From Actinomycetota bacterium (GTDB taxonomy: Bacteria; Actinomycetota; Acidimicrobiia; Spongiisociales; UBA5794): DNA of 61,724 nucleotides. The position numbers and the translations under genes are program-made. The notes beneath the pieces are model-generated. The model worked only from the letters and a program-made list of their open reading frames with translations, ran no database searches and was not told the origin of the DNA. The first letter of the stretch is position 1. Each line of letters begins with the position of its first letter. The stretch lies in contig JAADIG010000063.1 of assembly GCA_013151445.1 (NCBI GenBank), forward strand, positions 1 through 61,724. The letters run 5' to 3'. This document shows positions 31,182 through 40,058 of the stretch, piece after piece.

Positions 31182-33170
31182 TCAGGTTGAGGTTTCGTCA
31201 AGGCCGAGATTCCTAAGGAACGCGTCGCTGTTCGGGTCGCGTTGGAGAAACGCACGAAGATGCTCGATAGCGTCGCGCGAACCGCCAGCGGCGAGCACCT
31301 CGTCGCGGTAGCGTTTTCCAACCTCGGGACTCGTTACCCCGAGTCGTTGGAACTCGGAGAACATGTCGTCGCCATACACCTTTGACCACAGGTAGCCGTA
31401 GTAGCCGGCGTCGTAACCACCCATGAGATGTCCGAATGATGCGAGGAAATGTGTGCCCTCGTGGAAGGGGAGGAGCGTGAGTTTGTTCGCTTCGCGGGCA
31501 ATGGCTTCAAGATCTGATGTATCACCACCGTCGTGCAGGGCCATGTCGAGTTTGCCGAGGAAGACCTGGCGGATCATCTGCATGCCGATATGGAGATCCC
31601 GGGCTTCCACCAGCCGGTTGACGAGATCCTCCGGGATGACATCGCCGGTCTGATGGTGGGCCGCAAAACGCTGGAGTACCTCGGGTTGCCACATCCAATG
31701 TTCCATGATTTGAGATGGCGCTTCAACGAAGTCCCATTCGGTGTCGTACCCAGAGAACCGCAGCATGTCGACGGTTGTCAGACAAAAATGCAACACATGA
31801 CCGAACTCGTGGAAGAGCGTCACCGCTTCGCCGTGCTCGAGAAGTGACGGCTGCGAGTTGGTGGGTTTCGTGAAGTTCGCGACGATCGCCGCAATGGGTT
31901 TGCGGTACGAACCATCCGGCTCGCGGACCCCGTACTCGATCGGGAACGCGGCGGCATGTCCGAATTTGCCATCGCGGGGGAACAGGTCGGCGTAGAAGTA
32001 TGCCAGCGGTTCTGACTCGTTCCTATTGCGAATCTCGTACAGCACGACATCTTCGTGCCAGGCCCTTGCGTCCTCGACGCGGGAGTATTCCAGCCCGAAC
32101 GCTTCTCCCGTTATTGCGAACATGCCGTCGATGACTCGTTCGAGCGAGAAGTACTTTGCGACCTCGTTCGGATCGATGCCGTAGTCGGTTTTGCGACGCT
32201 GGTTTGCGTAGTAAAACCAGTCCCAGCTTTGGAGTTCGCCGTCATAGTCCTTGTCGGACAGCGCCTGCAACGCAGCACGCTCGGTCATGGCCCGCGTTGT
32301 GAGACCCGGGATCACCGAGTCGTAGAAGTCGTTCACTGCCTGGAGGTTTTTTGCCATCTTCACTTCGAGCATGTGGTCCGCCCATGACCCGTGGCCAAAG
32401 ATCGTCGCGATACGCGCCCGAATGCCAACAGCCTCCCCAAGCAGGGCGGTGTTCGTTTCGGCGGCGCGATTCCAGAACTTGAACTGCATCGCCTTGCGCA
32501 GGTCGCGATTCCTACCTTGCTCGATGAAAGGCATGTAATCCGGGTAGGCCATCGTCACGCGGAATGTGCCGTCATCGTTCTTTTCGAGGCGCTCGACGTA
32601 GTCGTCGGGGAGTCCGTCGAGCTCGTCGCGCGTCATGTCGATGCCATCGTCTACTTCGGCAAGATTCCGTTCATATGCAACCTGAAGCTCGATAAGCCGT
32701 GCCTGGAGCGCCTTGAGCTCCTCGCGGGCAGCGTCATCGAGGTCGTGTCCTGCCCGGTGTAGATCGCGCAACCACTCGTCGAGGAGGCGACGCTCGATGC
32801 CATCGAGTCCGGCGGCCTCATCGGTAGCGGCGAAGGCCTTGACTGCCGCGGCGAGATCCGTACGGAAGATCAGTTCGTTGGTCCACTTCGAGACCTTTTC
32901 CTCCCACTCGGTGGCCTCGGTCCGGATATCAGGGTCCGGATGCACTTTCCCCATAAACGGACCCCTCCCGTACGCATCACTCAGGATGCGACCCGCTCGC
33001 TCAAGCTCAAGGAGTGTGTTCGCAAGCGTCCGTGTGGAGGGTTCCGCGATGACCTTCTCGATAATCGTTTCGGCTTCGTGGAGGGCGCTTCCGGTAGAGG
33101 CGGCAACGTCGCCCTTTTGCATGGTGGTGTAGTCGGTCAGCATGTCATCGAGGTTAGTGCGTTGCGACAC
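31182..33170 (-). CDS. M3-family oligopeptidase (zinc metallopeptidase)
   Basis: 662 residues from the GTG at 33170 (ATG 33143 is an alternative). The zinc motif HEFGH is at residues ~453-457 inside EAVTLFHEFGHVLHFCL, and the third-ligand region is WDFVEAPSQIMEHWMW. This is the thimet/oligopeptidase A pattern. No signal peptide, so it is a cytoplasmic peptide-degrading enzyme. Length and the C-terminal GYYGYLWSKVYGDDMF segment are typical of the family. The divergent ABC exporter starts 86 bases away. Confidence 0.93.
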   Translation of the reverse strand: MSQRTNLDDMLTDYTTMQKGDVAASTGSALHEAETIIEKVIAEPSTRTLANTLLELERAGRILSDAYGRGPFMGKVHPDPDIRTEATEWEEKVSKWTNELIFRTDLAAAVKAFAATDEAAGLDGIERRLLDEWLRDLHRAGHDLDDAAREELKALQARLIELQVAYERNLAEVDDGIDMTRDELDGLPDDYVERLEKNDDGTFRVTMAYPDYMPFIEQGRNRDLRKAMQFKFWNRAAETNTALLGEAVGIRARIATIFGHGSWADHMLEVKMAKNLQAVNDFYDSVIPGLTTRAMTERAALQALSDKDYDGELQSWDWFYYANQRRKTDYGIDPNEVAKYFSLERVIDGMFAITGEAFGLEYSRVEDARAWHEDVVLYEIRNRNESEPLAYFYADLFPRDGKFGHAAAFPIEYGVREPDGSYRKPIAAIVANFTKPTNSQPSLLEHGEAVTLFHEFGHVLHFCLTTVDMLRFSGYDTEWDFVEAPSQIMEHWMWQPEVLQRFAAHHQTGDVIPEDLVNRLVEARDLHIGMQMIRQVFLGKLDMALHDGGDTSDLEAIAREANKLTLLPFHEGTHFLASFGHLMGGYDAGYYGYLWSKVYGDDMFSEFQRLGVTSPEVGKRYRDEVLAAGGSRDAIEHLRAFLQRDPNSDAFLRNLGLDETST

Positions 33171-33255
33171 GATTGCAGCTCTCGCCAGGGTCGACGACCG
33201 GCGTTTGTAGACCCTGCCTGCTTTCGGCGCGTCCCGGTCCGGTTACAGTTGGGGA
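33171..33255. promoter_or_regulatory. Divergent region, M3 peptidase / ABC exporter
   Basis: 85 bases that must contain both promoters. Apart from GTTGGGG before the exporter ATG, no motif stands out. Confidence 0.25.
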
Positions 33256-35043
33256 ATGACTGATGGCGAGAAAGTTGGGCTACGTTCGCCGATCGCCCGA
33301 GCGGGTGTCGGGCTGCTGCTCGCAACGCTAACTCAGTACCGTCGTGAGGCCATCAAGTCGATCCTTGGTGCGTTGTTATGGATGGTCATGATCATCATCA
33401 TGCCGCTCCTCACCAAGGCCGCAATCGACGAGATCACCGCAAACGGTGCAAGTGTCGGTCGGCTGTATCCCCTGGTTCTGTGGTTTCTCGCTGCGGGTGT
33501 TCTGCAAAGTGTTGGGATCGGTCTACGGCGGTATTACGGATTCTTGTATTCCTATCGCGCCGAAGCGGACCTTCGCAACCGGATTTTTGAACACGTCCAG
33601 AGACTCACCTTCGGGTTTCACGACGTCACCAGCCCCGGACAACTCATGGCGCGCGCCTCGTCGGACCTTTCCCAGGTTCGGCTAATTTTCGCGATGGCCC
33701 CGATCACCATTGCCAACCTGGCGATGTTCACGCTCGTCGGCATCGTTCTCGTGTGGATCGACCCCGTCCTCGGGTTGGCATCAATAGCGATGATCCCCGT
33801 GTTGTTCGTCTTCGTGACAAAGTACTCGCGCCGCGTCCTCCCGCTATCCGCCGATCTCCAGGAACGTCATGCTGACTACTCCCAGGTCGTCGAGGAAGCG
33901 GTCAGCGGGATCCAGGTCGTCAAGGCATACGGGCAGGAGAACCAGGAGCAGGCCCGTCTTGATGCATCTGCGGAACGTATCAAAGAGTCATCGTTGCGCA
34001 TTGCGAAGAACGCCGCCATCTTCACGCCGATATTGGAGATAGTGCCATCGGCTGCCCGCATCATGGTTGTATGGCTCGGCGGTGTGCGTCTGCTGAGCGG
34101 AGCGATCTCATTCGGGGACTTCGTGGCTTTCCTCCAGTACCTTGGCGTGTTGATAATGCCGATTCGGATCACTGGCTGGTTCTTTGCGAATCTCCCGCGG
34201 GGTGCCGTTGCTGCGACTCGGGTGCAAAACTTGCTGGAAACCGAACCCGACATTCTCGATGCGAGCAACCCGCTAAGCCTTCCCGACGGACCCGGCACCA
34301 TCGAGATGCGCAACGTGTCGTTCACCTATTCGGACGGCCCCGCGGTTCTTCGTGATGTGGACGTCACGATTCCCGGCGGGGAGTCGGTCGCATTGGTCGG
34401 TGCGACTGGATCGGGCAAAACGACGCTGGCACACCTGATTCCTCGATTTCATGATGCTGATAGTGGCGTTGTGAGTATCGACGGTGTTGATGTTCGAAGC
34501 CTCGGTCTCGATGATCTCCGCCACGAATGTGCGATCGTTTTCCAGGACACGTATCTGTTTTCGGCGAGTATTCGCGACAACATCGCGCTTGGCGATCCCG
34601 ATGCGTCGGAAGAGTCGGTCCGGGCGGCCGCACGGCTCGCCCAGGCCCACCAGTTCATTTGCGCGATGCCCGATAGTTACGACACCATGGTCGGTGAACG
34701 TGGTCATTCACTGTCCGGTGGACAACGACAGCGTGTTGCATTGGCGCGCGCTGTTTTGCGTGATCCGCGTGTGCTGATCCTTGATGACGCTACGTCGTCT
34801 GTCGACGCAATTGTTGAGGCGGAAATCCAGGCAGCACTCCGGCGGGTTATGCAGGGACGCACCACAGTCATCATTGCGCACCGAACGTCGACGCTGGCCC
34901 TCGTCGACCGTGTCTTGTTTCTTGAGGATGGCCGCATCATCGCTTCTGGGAGCCACGAGGAGCTGCTTGCAACAGTGCCGCGATATGCGGAAGTTCTCGC
35001 CTCGGCAGACGAACACGGATCCGAAAGGGCGGTTCAGCAATGA
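33256..35043 (+). CDS. ABC exporter half-transporter, degenerate-site subunit
   Basis: 595 residues: a six-helix membrane domain (residues ~20-310) then an ABC domain. Walker A GATGSGKTT (~382) and signature LSGGQRQRVALA are canonical, but Walker B is LILDDATS, with Asp511 where the catalytic Glu should be. This is the hallmark of the degenerate-site half of heterodimeric multidrug or lipid exporters. The downstream half-transporter overlaps it by 4 bases (ATGA) and has the complementary pattern, so the two surely form one heterodimer. The substrate is unknown. Confidence 0.94.
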   Translation: MTDGEKVGLRSPIARAGVGLLLATLTQYRREAIKSILGALLWMVMIIIMPLLTKAAIDEITANGASVGRLYPLVLWFLAAGVLQSVGIGLRRYYGFLYSYRAEADLRNRIFEHVQRLTFGFHDVTSPGQLMARASSDLSQVRLIFAMAPITIANLAMFTLVGIVLVWIDPVLGLASIAMIPVLFVFVTKYSRRVLPLSADLQERHADYSQVVEEAVSGIQVVKAYGQENQEQARLDASAERIKESSLRIAKNAAIFTPILEIVPSAARIMVVWLGGVRLLSGAISFGDFVAFLQYLGVLIMPIRITGWFFANLPRGAVAATRVQNLLETEPDILDASNPLSLPDGPGTIEMRNVSFTYSDGPAVLRDVDVTIPGGESVALVGATGSGKTTLAHLIPRFHDADSGVVSIDGVDVRSLGLDDLRHECAIVFQDTYLFSASIRDNIALGDPDASEESVRAAARLAQAHQFICAMPDSYDTMVGERGHSLSGGQRQRVALARAVLRDPRVLILDDATSSVDAIVEAEIQAALRRVMQGRTTVIIAHRTSTLALVDRVLFLEDGRIIASGSHEELLATVPRYAEVLASADEHGSERAVQQ

Positions 35044-36836
35044 GCGCAGCCCCGGGGAGCGCACTCTCGACCGCGAAACCAGAGCGGGTGGTCCGCCGTG
35101 CGGTCCGCATGGGGTCCCATCTCAAGGGTCAAGCAACCGTCGCGGTGACGTTGACCGCGATCGCCACGATCTCCAAGCTCTTGATTCCCCTTGCCATCCG
35201 CGCCGGGGTCGACGACGGTATCGAGAAGGCAGACACCACGGTGATCGCCCGTGTCTCTCTTCTCGGTCTCGGGTTGCTGGTCATCCAATACATTGCTCAA
35301 CGCGTCGCATATTTCGCAGTTGCTCGTCTTGGTGAGGAGTACCTCGCGAACTTCCGTGGGCAGATCTTTTCATCGTTGATGAAGCTCGACATGCCGTTCT
35401 ATGGGCGTTCGAAGGCCGGTGTCCTCGTTGCACGCATGACGTCGGATATCGAGTCGATGACCGAGTTTGTCAACGAGGGTGCCGTGATGGCGCTATCCAA
35501 CGCACTCACCGCGTTCGGCGTTGCCGTGTTTCTGGTTGCCGTTGATTGGCGGCTCGCACTTCCCATCCTCGGTGTGATTGGCATCCTGATTGTCATTTCG
35601 GCGGTTTTTCAGCGGTGGGTCTCCCGGTCGTATGCCCAGGTCCGAGAGCGGATCGGAGGCGTGCTTGCCCTGCTCCAGGAGGGCATCACCGGAGTCCGTG
35701 TTGTCCAGGCGTTCACTCAGGAATCGGGGCAGGCCCGGGCGTTTCGGCGCATCAATGAGCGGTACTTCGAGGCGAACATGGGTGCGGCACGGGCGATATC
35801 GAAATACTTCCCCATGGTGTCGTTCCTCCGGTCACTGGCGGTCGGTATCGTGCTGGCGCTCGGGGGCCGCCGGGTCATCGACGGCACACTGAGCTTCGGG
35901 ACCCTCGTTGCATTTCTCCTGTATCTCAACTGGTTTTTCATGCCGATCATCAACCTGGCCAACGTCTACAACTTGGGTCAATCGGCGGTTGCCGCGCTTC
36001 ACAAACTCTTTGCCGTCGTTGACACGCCGGTGGAGGTTGCTGAAGCCCCCGACGCCCGTGACATCATGACGCCGGTGGAGGGACGGCTCGAACTGGCGTC
36101 GGTTTCGTTTGGTTACGAACCGGGCGACTTGATCCTCGAGGACCTCGACCTCGTGATTCCCCCTGGCCAACGCCTTGCCGTTGTAGGGGAGACCGGAGCG
36201 GGGAAGTCCACCGTGGCGAAACTTCTCATGCGGTTCTACGACCCGGTCAAGGGTGAGGTCCGCCTGGACGGGCAAGACCTCAAGAGGCTCACTCACGCGT
36301 CGCGCGCTTCGGCTGTCGCGCTCATTCCCCAAGACGACTTCCTCTTTAACGCGACGTTGCGCGAGAACATTCGTTTCGGCCGTCCCAGCGCTGATGACGC
36401 CGCGATCTGGGCGGTGTGTGAAACGATGGGTATCGATGGCTGGTTGCGATCGCTTCCGGAGGGGTTGAACACTGAGGTGCGAGAAAGGGGGAGCCGGTTC
36501 TCGTCCGGTGAGCGACAGTTGGTTGCACTGGCGCGAGCCTTTCTCGTCGATCCCGATGTGATCGTTCTCGATGAAGCGACGTCGAACCTCGATCCGCAAA
36601 CTGAACTTGCCGTTGAGCAGGCATTGCGCAGACTGCTCAGCGGACGTACATCGGTCGTGATTGCTCACAGGCTGCGCAGCGCCGAACGCGCCGATCGGGT
36701 GATCATGATCGATGCCGGGGCCATCATTGCGGATGGGACGCATGACGAGTTGCTACGCACCAGCGCGCGTTATGCGGAGCTCGTTGCGGTATGGGAGCGC
36801 GGCCTGTCGTCGGGGAGTCCGGCCGTCGAACAGTAA
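35040..36836 (+). CDS. ABC exporter half-transporter, consensus-site subunit
   Basis: 598 residues. A membrane domain (~60-330) precedes an ABC domain with Walker A GETGAGKST and Walker B VIVLDEATSNLD, with the catalytic Glu (residue ~512) present. Its signature is altered to FSSGERQL. In the heterodimer its intact Walker sites pair with the canonical LSGGQ of the partner to make the hydrolytic site, while its altered signature meets the partner's Asp-containing site. Translation is coupled to the upstream gene by an ATGA overlap. A luciferase-like enzyme gene follows after 30 bases. Confidence 0.94.
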   Translation: MSAAPGSALSTAKPERVVRRAVRMGSHLKGQATVAVTLTAIATISKLLIPLAIRAGVDDGIEKADTTVIARVSLLGLGLLVIQYIAQRVAYFAVARLGEEYLANFRGQIFSSLMKLDMPFYGRSKAGVLVARMTSDIESMTEFVNEGAVMALSNALTAFGVAVFLVAVDWRLALPILGVIGILIVISAVFQRWVSRSYAQVRERIGGVLALLQEGITGVRVVQAFTQESGQARAFRRINERYFEANMGAARAISKYFPMVSFLRSLAVGIVLALGGRRVIDGTLSFGTLVAFLLYLNWFFMPIINLANVYNLGQSAVAALHKLFAVVDTPVEVAEAPDARDIMTPVEGRLELASVSFGYEPGDLILEDLDLVIPPGQRLAVVGETGAGKSTVAKLLMRFYDPVKGEVRLDGQDLKRLTHASRASAVALIPQDDFLFNATLRENIRFGRPSADDAAIWAVCETMGIDGWLRSLPEGLNTEVRERGSRFSSGERQLVALARAFLVDPDVIVLDEATSNLDPQTELAVEQALRRLLSGRTSVVIAHRLRSAERADRVIMIDAGAIIADGTHDELLRTSARYAELVAVWERGLSSGSPAVEQ

Positions 36837-36866
36837 CCTGGAATCTCGCCCTTGGAACGGAGAACC

Positions 36867-37853
36867 ATGCGAATCGCGGTGAGTCCAACTGCACCCTCGA
36901 TGAATGCCGCCGAAGCAGTCCAGCTCTGTGTCGACGTGGAACGCCTCGGGATTCGAGATGCCTGGCTTGCGGAGGTCGCCGGCGCCGAGGCATTCGCCCT
37001 CGCCGGGGCTATAGCCACCGCTACCGAGGAAACAAACGTGGGGATCGCGGTGGTTGCGGCCGCGAACCGGAGTATTGCACTCCATGCCATGGGATCGGTG
37101 ACGGTGAGCCAACTTCTTGCAGGGCGCGAGTTCCATCTCGGGGTCGGAGCCTCCTCACGGCTGATCGTCGAAGCCTGGCATGACCGTTCGTTCGCACCTC
37201 CGCGAACTCGGGTACGTGACATGGTGGACGGCGTCAAACAAGCCATTGCCGGGGCGCGTAGTGTCGATACGGCGACGGCGAAGATGGACAAGTTCCGTCT
37301 CGCCGGTTCCGCGCAGGGAGTTTGCGATGTCTACGTGGGCGCCCTCGGTCCGGGGATGCTCGCAACGGCGGGTGAGGTCGGCGACGGTGTCTGCCTGAAT
37401 CTCATGCCGGCAAGCGTTGTGCCTCGACAGCTCGCTGTTGTCCGCGAGGGTGCCGGTGCTGCCGGCCGCGAGCTGTCCGATGCGTTTGGCGTTATGGCGC
37501 GGTTCCACACCGTTGTCACCGATGATGTTGACGCCGGCCGCGACATCATCCGGGGTGCCTTCGGTCCCTACTTCGCCCAGCCGGTGTACAACCGGTTCCT
37601 GGCTTGGTGTGGGTTCGAGGAAGCCGCCGAGAAGGTGTTGGCCGGGTTCCAGGCGGGTGACCGTGCGGCGGTTGCGGCGGCCCTCACCGACGATGTTGTT
37701 GATGCAATTTCGCTGGTCGGACCGGTCCCGGCGGTGCATGATCGCCTTGTCGAGTTCGGCGAAGCTGGCGTGACGGTAGGTGCCATCAACCTGCTGACCG
37801 GTGATGCAACGACAATGGCCGACGTGCTCGGCCGTCTCGCCGCCCCCAACTAA
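36867..37853 (+). CDS. LLM class oxidoreductase
   Basis: 328 residues from the ATG at 36867; a TTG at 36852 in the same frame is less likely. Luciferase-like fold: RIAVSPTAPSMNAAEAVQLCVDVERLGIRDAWLAEVAGAEAFALAGAIA, LAGREFHLGVGASSRL, and VYVGALGPGMLATAGEVGDGVCLNLMP. It is probably F420-dependent like its relatives, but the cofactor is not provable here. It follows the ABC exporter on the same strand. A 52-bp perfect palindrome begins directly after its TAA. Confidence 0.82.
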   Translation: MRIAVSPTAPSMNAAEAVQLCVDVERLGIRDAWLAEVAGAEAFALAGAIATATEETNVGIAVVAAANRSIALHAMGSVTVSQLLAGREFHLGVGASSRLIVEAWHDRSFAPPRTRVRDMVDGVKQAIAGARSVDTATAKMDKFRLAGSAQGVCDVYVGALGPGMLATAGEVGDGVCLNLMPASVVPRQLAVVREGAGAAGRELSDAFGVMARFHTVVTDDVDAGRDIIRGAFGPYFAQPVYNRFLAWCGFEEAAEKVLAGFQAGDRAAVAAALTDDVVDAISLVGPVPAVHDRLVEFGEAGVTVGAINLLTGDATTMADVLGRLAAPN

Positions 37854-37905
37854 CCGTTTTGGCGTCCATTTGGGCCATATATGGCCCAAATGGACGCCAA
37901 AACGG
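37854..37905. repeat. 52-bp perfect palindrome, copy B of a repeated element
   Basis: Twenty-six-base arms with no mismatch, beginning at the base after the LLM stop codon and ending 8 bases before the stop of the convergent LLM gene. Bases 37856-37903 equal the core of the element at 23920-23967 except for a paired swap: the centre is GGGCC-ATATAT-GGCCC here and GGGCG-ATATAT-CGCCC there. The swap keeps the pairing, so the hairpin or palindrome itself is under selection or was copied as such. Confidence 0.9.
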
Positions 37906-37913
37906 GGGGTTGG

Positions 37914-38705
37914 TTATTGGCTGGCGTTCCTGTCGTCCCGCCATGCCAACCATTCGGTGGCCATGTCCATGTTGTAGTCGGGGCCGTTGAGACCAAAGGT
38001 GAATTCCCGATAACCGAGGTCGTAGTAGGTGTCGGCCATCTTGAGCATCTCCGCTTCCTCACGCGGCTGGAACCCGACCGAGCGGCGGATCTCCTTCGGG
38101 TCGCGGCCAACCTTTGCACACCAGCCGTCGAGAATCTCAGACTTCCGTTTCATTGATTCGGTATCACCGAAGTAGTGCCACACGTGGGCGTGTTCGGCAA
38201 CGATGCGCAGTGTGACCTTTTCACCACCGCCACCGATGAGGATCGGCATGTCCGACGGTGGGGGATTGAGTTTCGCCCAGCGGGCCTTGATCCGAGGAAG
38301 CGCTGCGTCGAGCGCGCGCAGGCGCCCACCAGCAGTGCCGAACTCGTAGCCGTACTCGTCGTAGTCACGTTCGAACCATCCCGAGCCAATCCCGAAAATG
38401 AGTCTTCCGTCGGAGATGTGGTCGACGGTTCTGGCCATATCGGCGAGCAACTCCGGGTTGCGGTAGGAATTGCAGGTAACCAGCGCGCCAATCTTGATCC
38501 GCGAAGTCTGCTCGGCCCAGGCCCCGAGCATCGTCCAGCACTCGAAATGTTTGCCGTCGGGGTCCGCATACAGCGGATAGAAATGATCCCAGTTGTACGC
38601 AATATCGAACCCGAGGTCTTCGGCGCGCACGACAGCATCTCGGATATCTGCGTAGTCGGCTTGTTGGGGGTGGATTTGAACGGCTAGTTCGACTTTGTCA
38701 TGCAT
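37914..38705 (-). CDS. LLM class F420-dependent oxidoreductase
   Basis: 263 residues, ATG at 38705. ADYADIRDAVVRAEDLGFDIAYNWDHFYPLYADPDGKHFECWTMLGAWAEQTSRIKIGALVTCNSYRNPELLADMARTVDHISDGRLIFGIGSGWFERDYDEYGYEF is a classical F420-dependent luciferase-like sequence (the W-DH-F motif, IGSGWFERDYDEYG). The substrate is unknown. It is convergent with the other LLM gene across the palindrome and divergent from the Eis-like gene. Presence of F420 biosynthesis is implied but not shown in this window. Confidence 0.88.
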   Translation of the reverse strand: MHDKVELAVQIHPQQADYADIRDAVVRAEDLGFDIAYNWDHFYPLYADPDGKHFECWTMLGAWAEQTSRIKIGALVTCNSYRNPELLADMARTVDHISDGRLIFGIGSGWFERDYDEYGYEFGTAGGRLRALDAALPRIKARWAKLNPPPSDMPILIGGGGEKVTLRIVAEHAHVWHYFGDTESMKRKSEILDGWCAKVGRDPKEIRRSVGFQPREEAEMLKMADTYYDLGYREFTFGLNGPDYNMDMATEWLAWRDDRNASQ

Positions 38706-38821
38706 CGCAGCGAGTCCCTTCTTGGCGTGAGGACGACACTACCGGCCTTTGGGAATATCGTTGACGAATCGGGCGACCAGGTCGCCTTCCACTGTGAGGG
38801 CGACCGGGTAGCCTGGCAGGC
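38706..38821. promoter_or_regulatory. Divergent region, LLM oxidoreductase / Eis-like gene
   Basis: 116 bases. GGCGACC-A-GGTCGCC at 38772-38786 is a perfect 7-bp inverted repeat, and a related half site GGGCGACCGGGT follows at about 38798. It could be an operator, but GC-rich palindromes arise easily at this base composition. Confidence 0.3.
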
Positions 38822-40039
38822 ATGGATTTCGACATTCGCAGCCTCACCGAACAAGACATTCCCGCAATGCTCGACACGACCGCCCTGGTCTTCGGGATGA
38901 ACCCGGTGCCCGAGACCACGGAGACGTGGAAGACGCTTGTCCCGTTCGATCGGTTCGTCTGTGCGTGGAGTGGTGACACCCTCATCGGGACCGGGGTCGC
39001 CCTTGATTCATCGCTCTCGGTTCCGGGCGGTGCCGTGCTCGACATGGCGGCGGTCTCGGCCGTCACGGTTCTGCCGACCCACCGCCGTCGCGGAGCCCTT
39101 ACTCAGATCATGGGCTCGCTCCTCGACCAAGCCGTTGAAAGGGGAGAAACCTTGTCGGCTCTGTGGGCCAGCGAGGCTTTGATCTACGGCCGGTACGGGT
39201 ACGGCGTTGGGACGTCGCACTACAAAGCGAGCATCGATTCCGGTGTTCTGGCTTGGCCCGAGCCGGGGGAGCTCGACGACGTCTCGCTTGCAGTGGTTAA
39301 AGATGTCGAGGACGATTACAAGGCAATCTTTGAACGCACTTCGCGGCACCGGGCCGGCCTCCATGTTCGTTCCGATGCATGGTGGCGGGCGCGAATCTTT
39401 GACGATCCGGAGTATCGGCGCGACGGCGGCACCGCGCTTCGTGTACTTCGTACCCACCGCCGAGGTCGGCTCACCGGTCTCGCGACATTCCGTCACCCCA
39501 ACACCTTTACCTTGGACGGATCCGCCCCGGTGCAGATCGTTGAGATGTACGCCGATGATGACCGAGCTCGTGAGACGATATGGCGTTTCATGACATCGAT
39601 CGATCTCTACCCGACTGTCACGTGGCCGACGATGCCGGTCGACGACCCTCTTGCGTATCTTGTGGGCAACCATCGGGCGGTCCATCGTACGATGAGAGAC
39701 GGGCTGTGGGTCCGCATCCTCGACATCCCGGATGCGCTCGCGGCTCGGACATACGAGGCAGAGATCGATGTCACGCTCAAGGTCACTGATTCCTTTCGGC
39801 CTGCGCTGGGTGGAGTTTTCCGGCTCACGGTTCGCGACGGCGTTGGGAGTTGTCAACGGACCGAGGATTCGCCGGACATCACGCTCGGGATCGTCGAACT
39901 CAGCTCCCTATACCTTGGTGGCGGATCAGCGGTGCAGCTTGCGGCCGCCGGGCGGATAGGGGGCGATCCCGGAGCGGTCATCGATCTTCATCACACGTTT
40001 CGAACTGTGACCGCCCCGGTGTGCCAAGAGGTCTTTTGA
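38822..40039 (+). CDS. Eis-type GNAT acetyltransferase
   Basis: 405 residues, the usual Eis length, with the three-part layout: an N-terminal GNAT domain (VSAVTVLPTHRRRGALTQIM holding the acetyl-CoA loop), a second GNAT-like domain, and a C-terminal SCP2-like domain. The conserved Tyr region YGRYGYGV is present. The protein ends in Phe (...CQEVF), matching the C-terminal carboxylate that serves as general base in Eis enzymes. These enzymes acetylate amines, including aminoglycosides and lysines; the natural substrate here is unknown. No Shine-Dalgarno sequence is evident before the ATG. Confidence 0.9.
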   Translation: MDFDIRSLTEQDIPAMLDTTALVFGMNPVPETTETWKTLVPFDRFVCAWSGDTLIGTGVALDSSLSVPGGAVLDMAAVSAVTVLPTHRRRGALTQIMGSLLDQAVERGETLSALWASEALIYGRYGYGVGTSHYKASIDSGVLAWPEPGELDDVSLAVVKDVEDDYKAIFERTSRHRAGLHVRSDAWWRARIFDDPEYRRDGGTALRVLRTHRRGRLTGLATFRHPNTFTLDGSAPVQIVEMYADDDRARETIWRFMTSIDLYPTVTWPTMPVDDPLAYLVGNHRAVHRTMRDGLWVRILDIPDALAARTYEAEIDVTLKVTDSFRPALGGVFRLTVRDGVGSCQRTEDSPDITLGIVELSSLYLGGGSAVQLAAAGRIGGDPGAVIDLHHTFRTVTAPVCQEVF

Positions 40040-40058
40040 TCGCACTGGTCGAGCGCCG

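Noticed and set aside
35832-36743. A 303-codon open frame antisense to the second ABC exporter gene
   Set aside because: It lies opposite the conserved ATPase domain, has no recognisable motif and has a composition expected of antisense frames.
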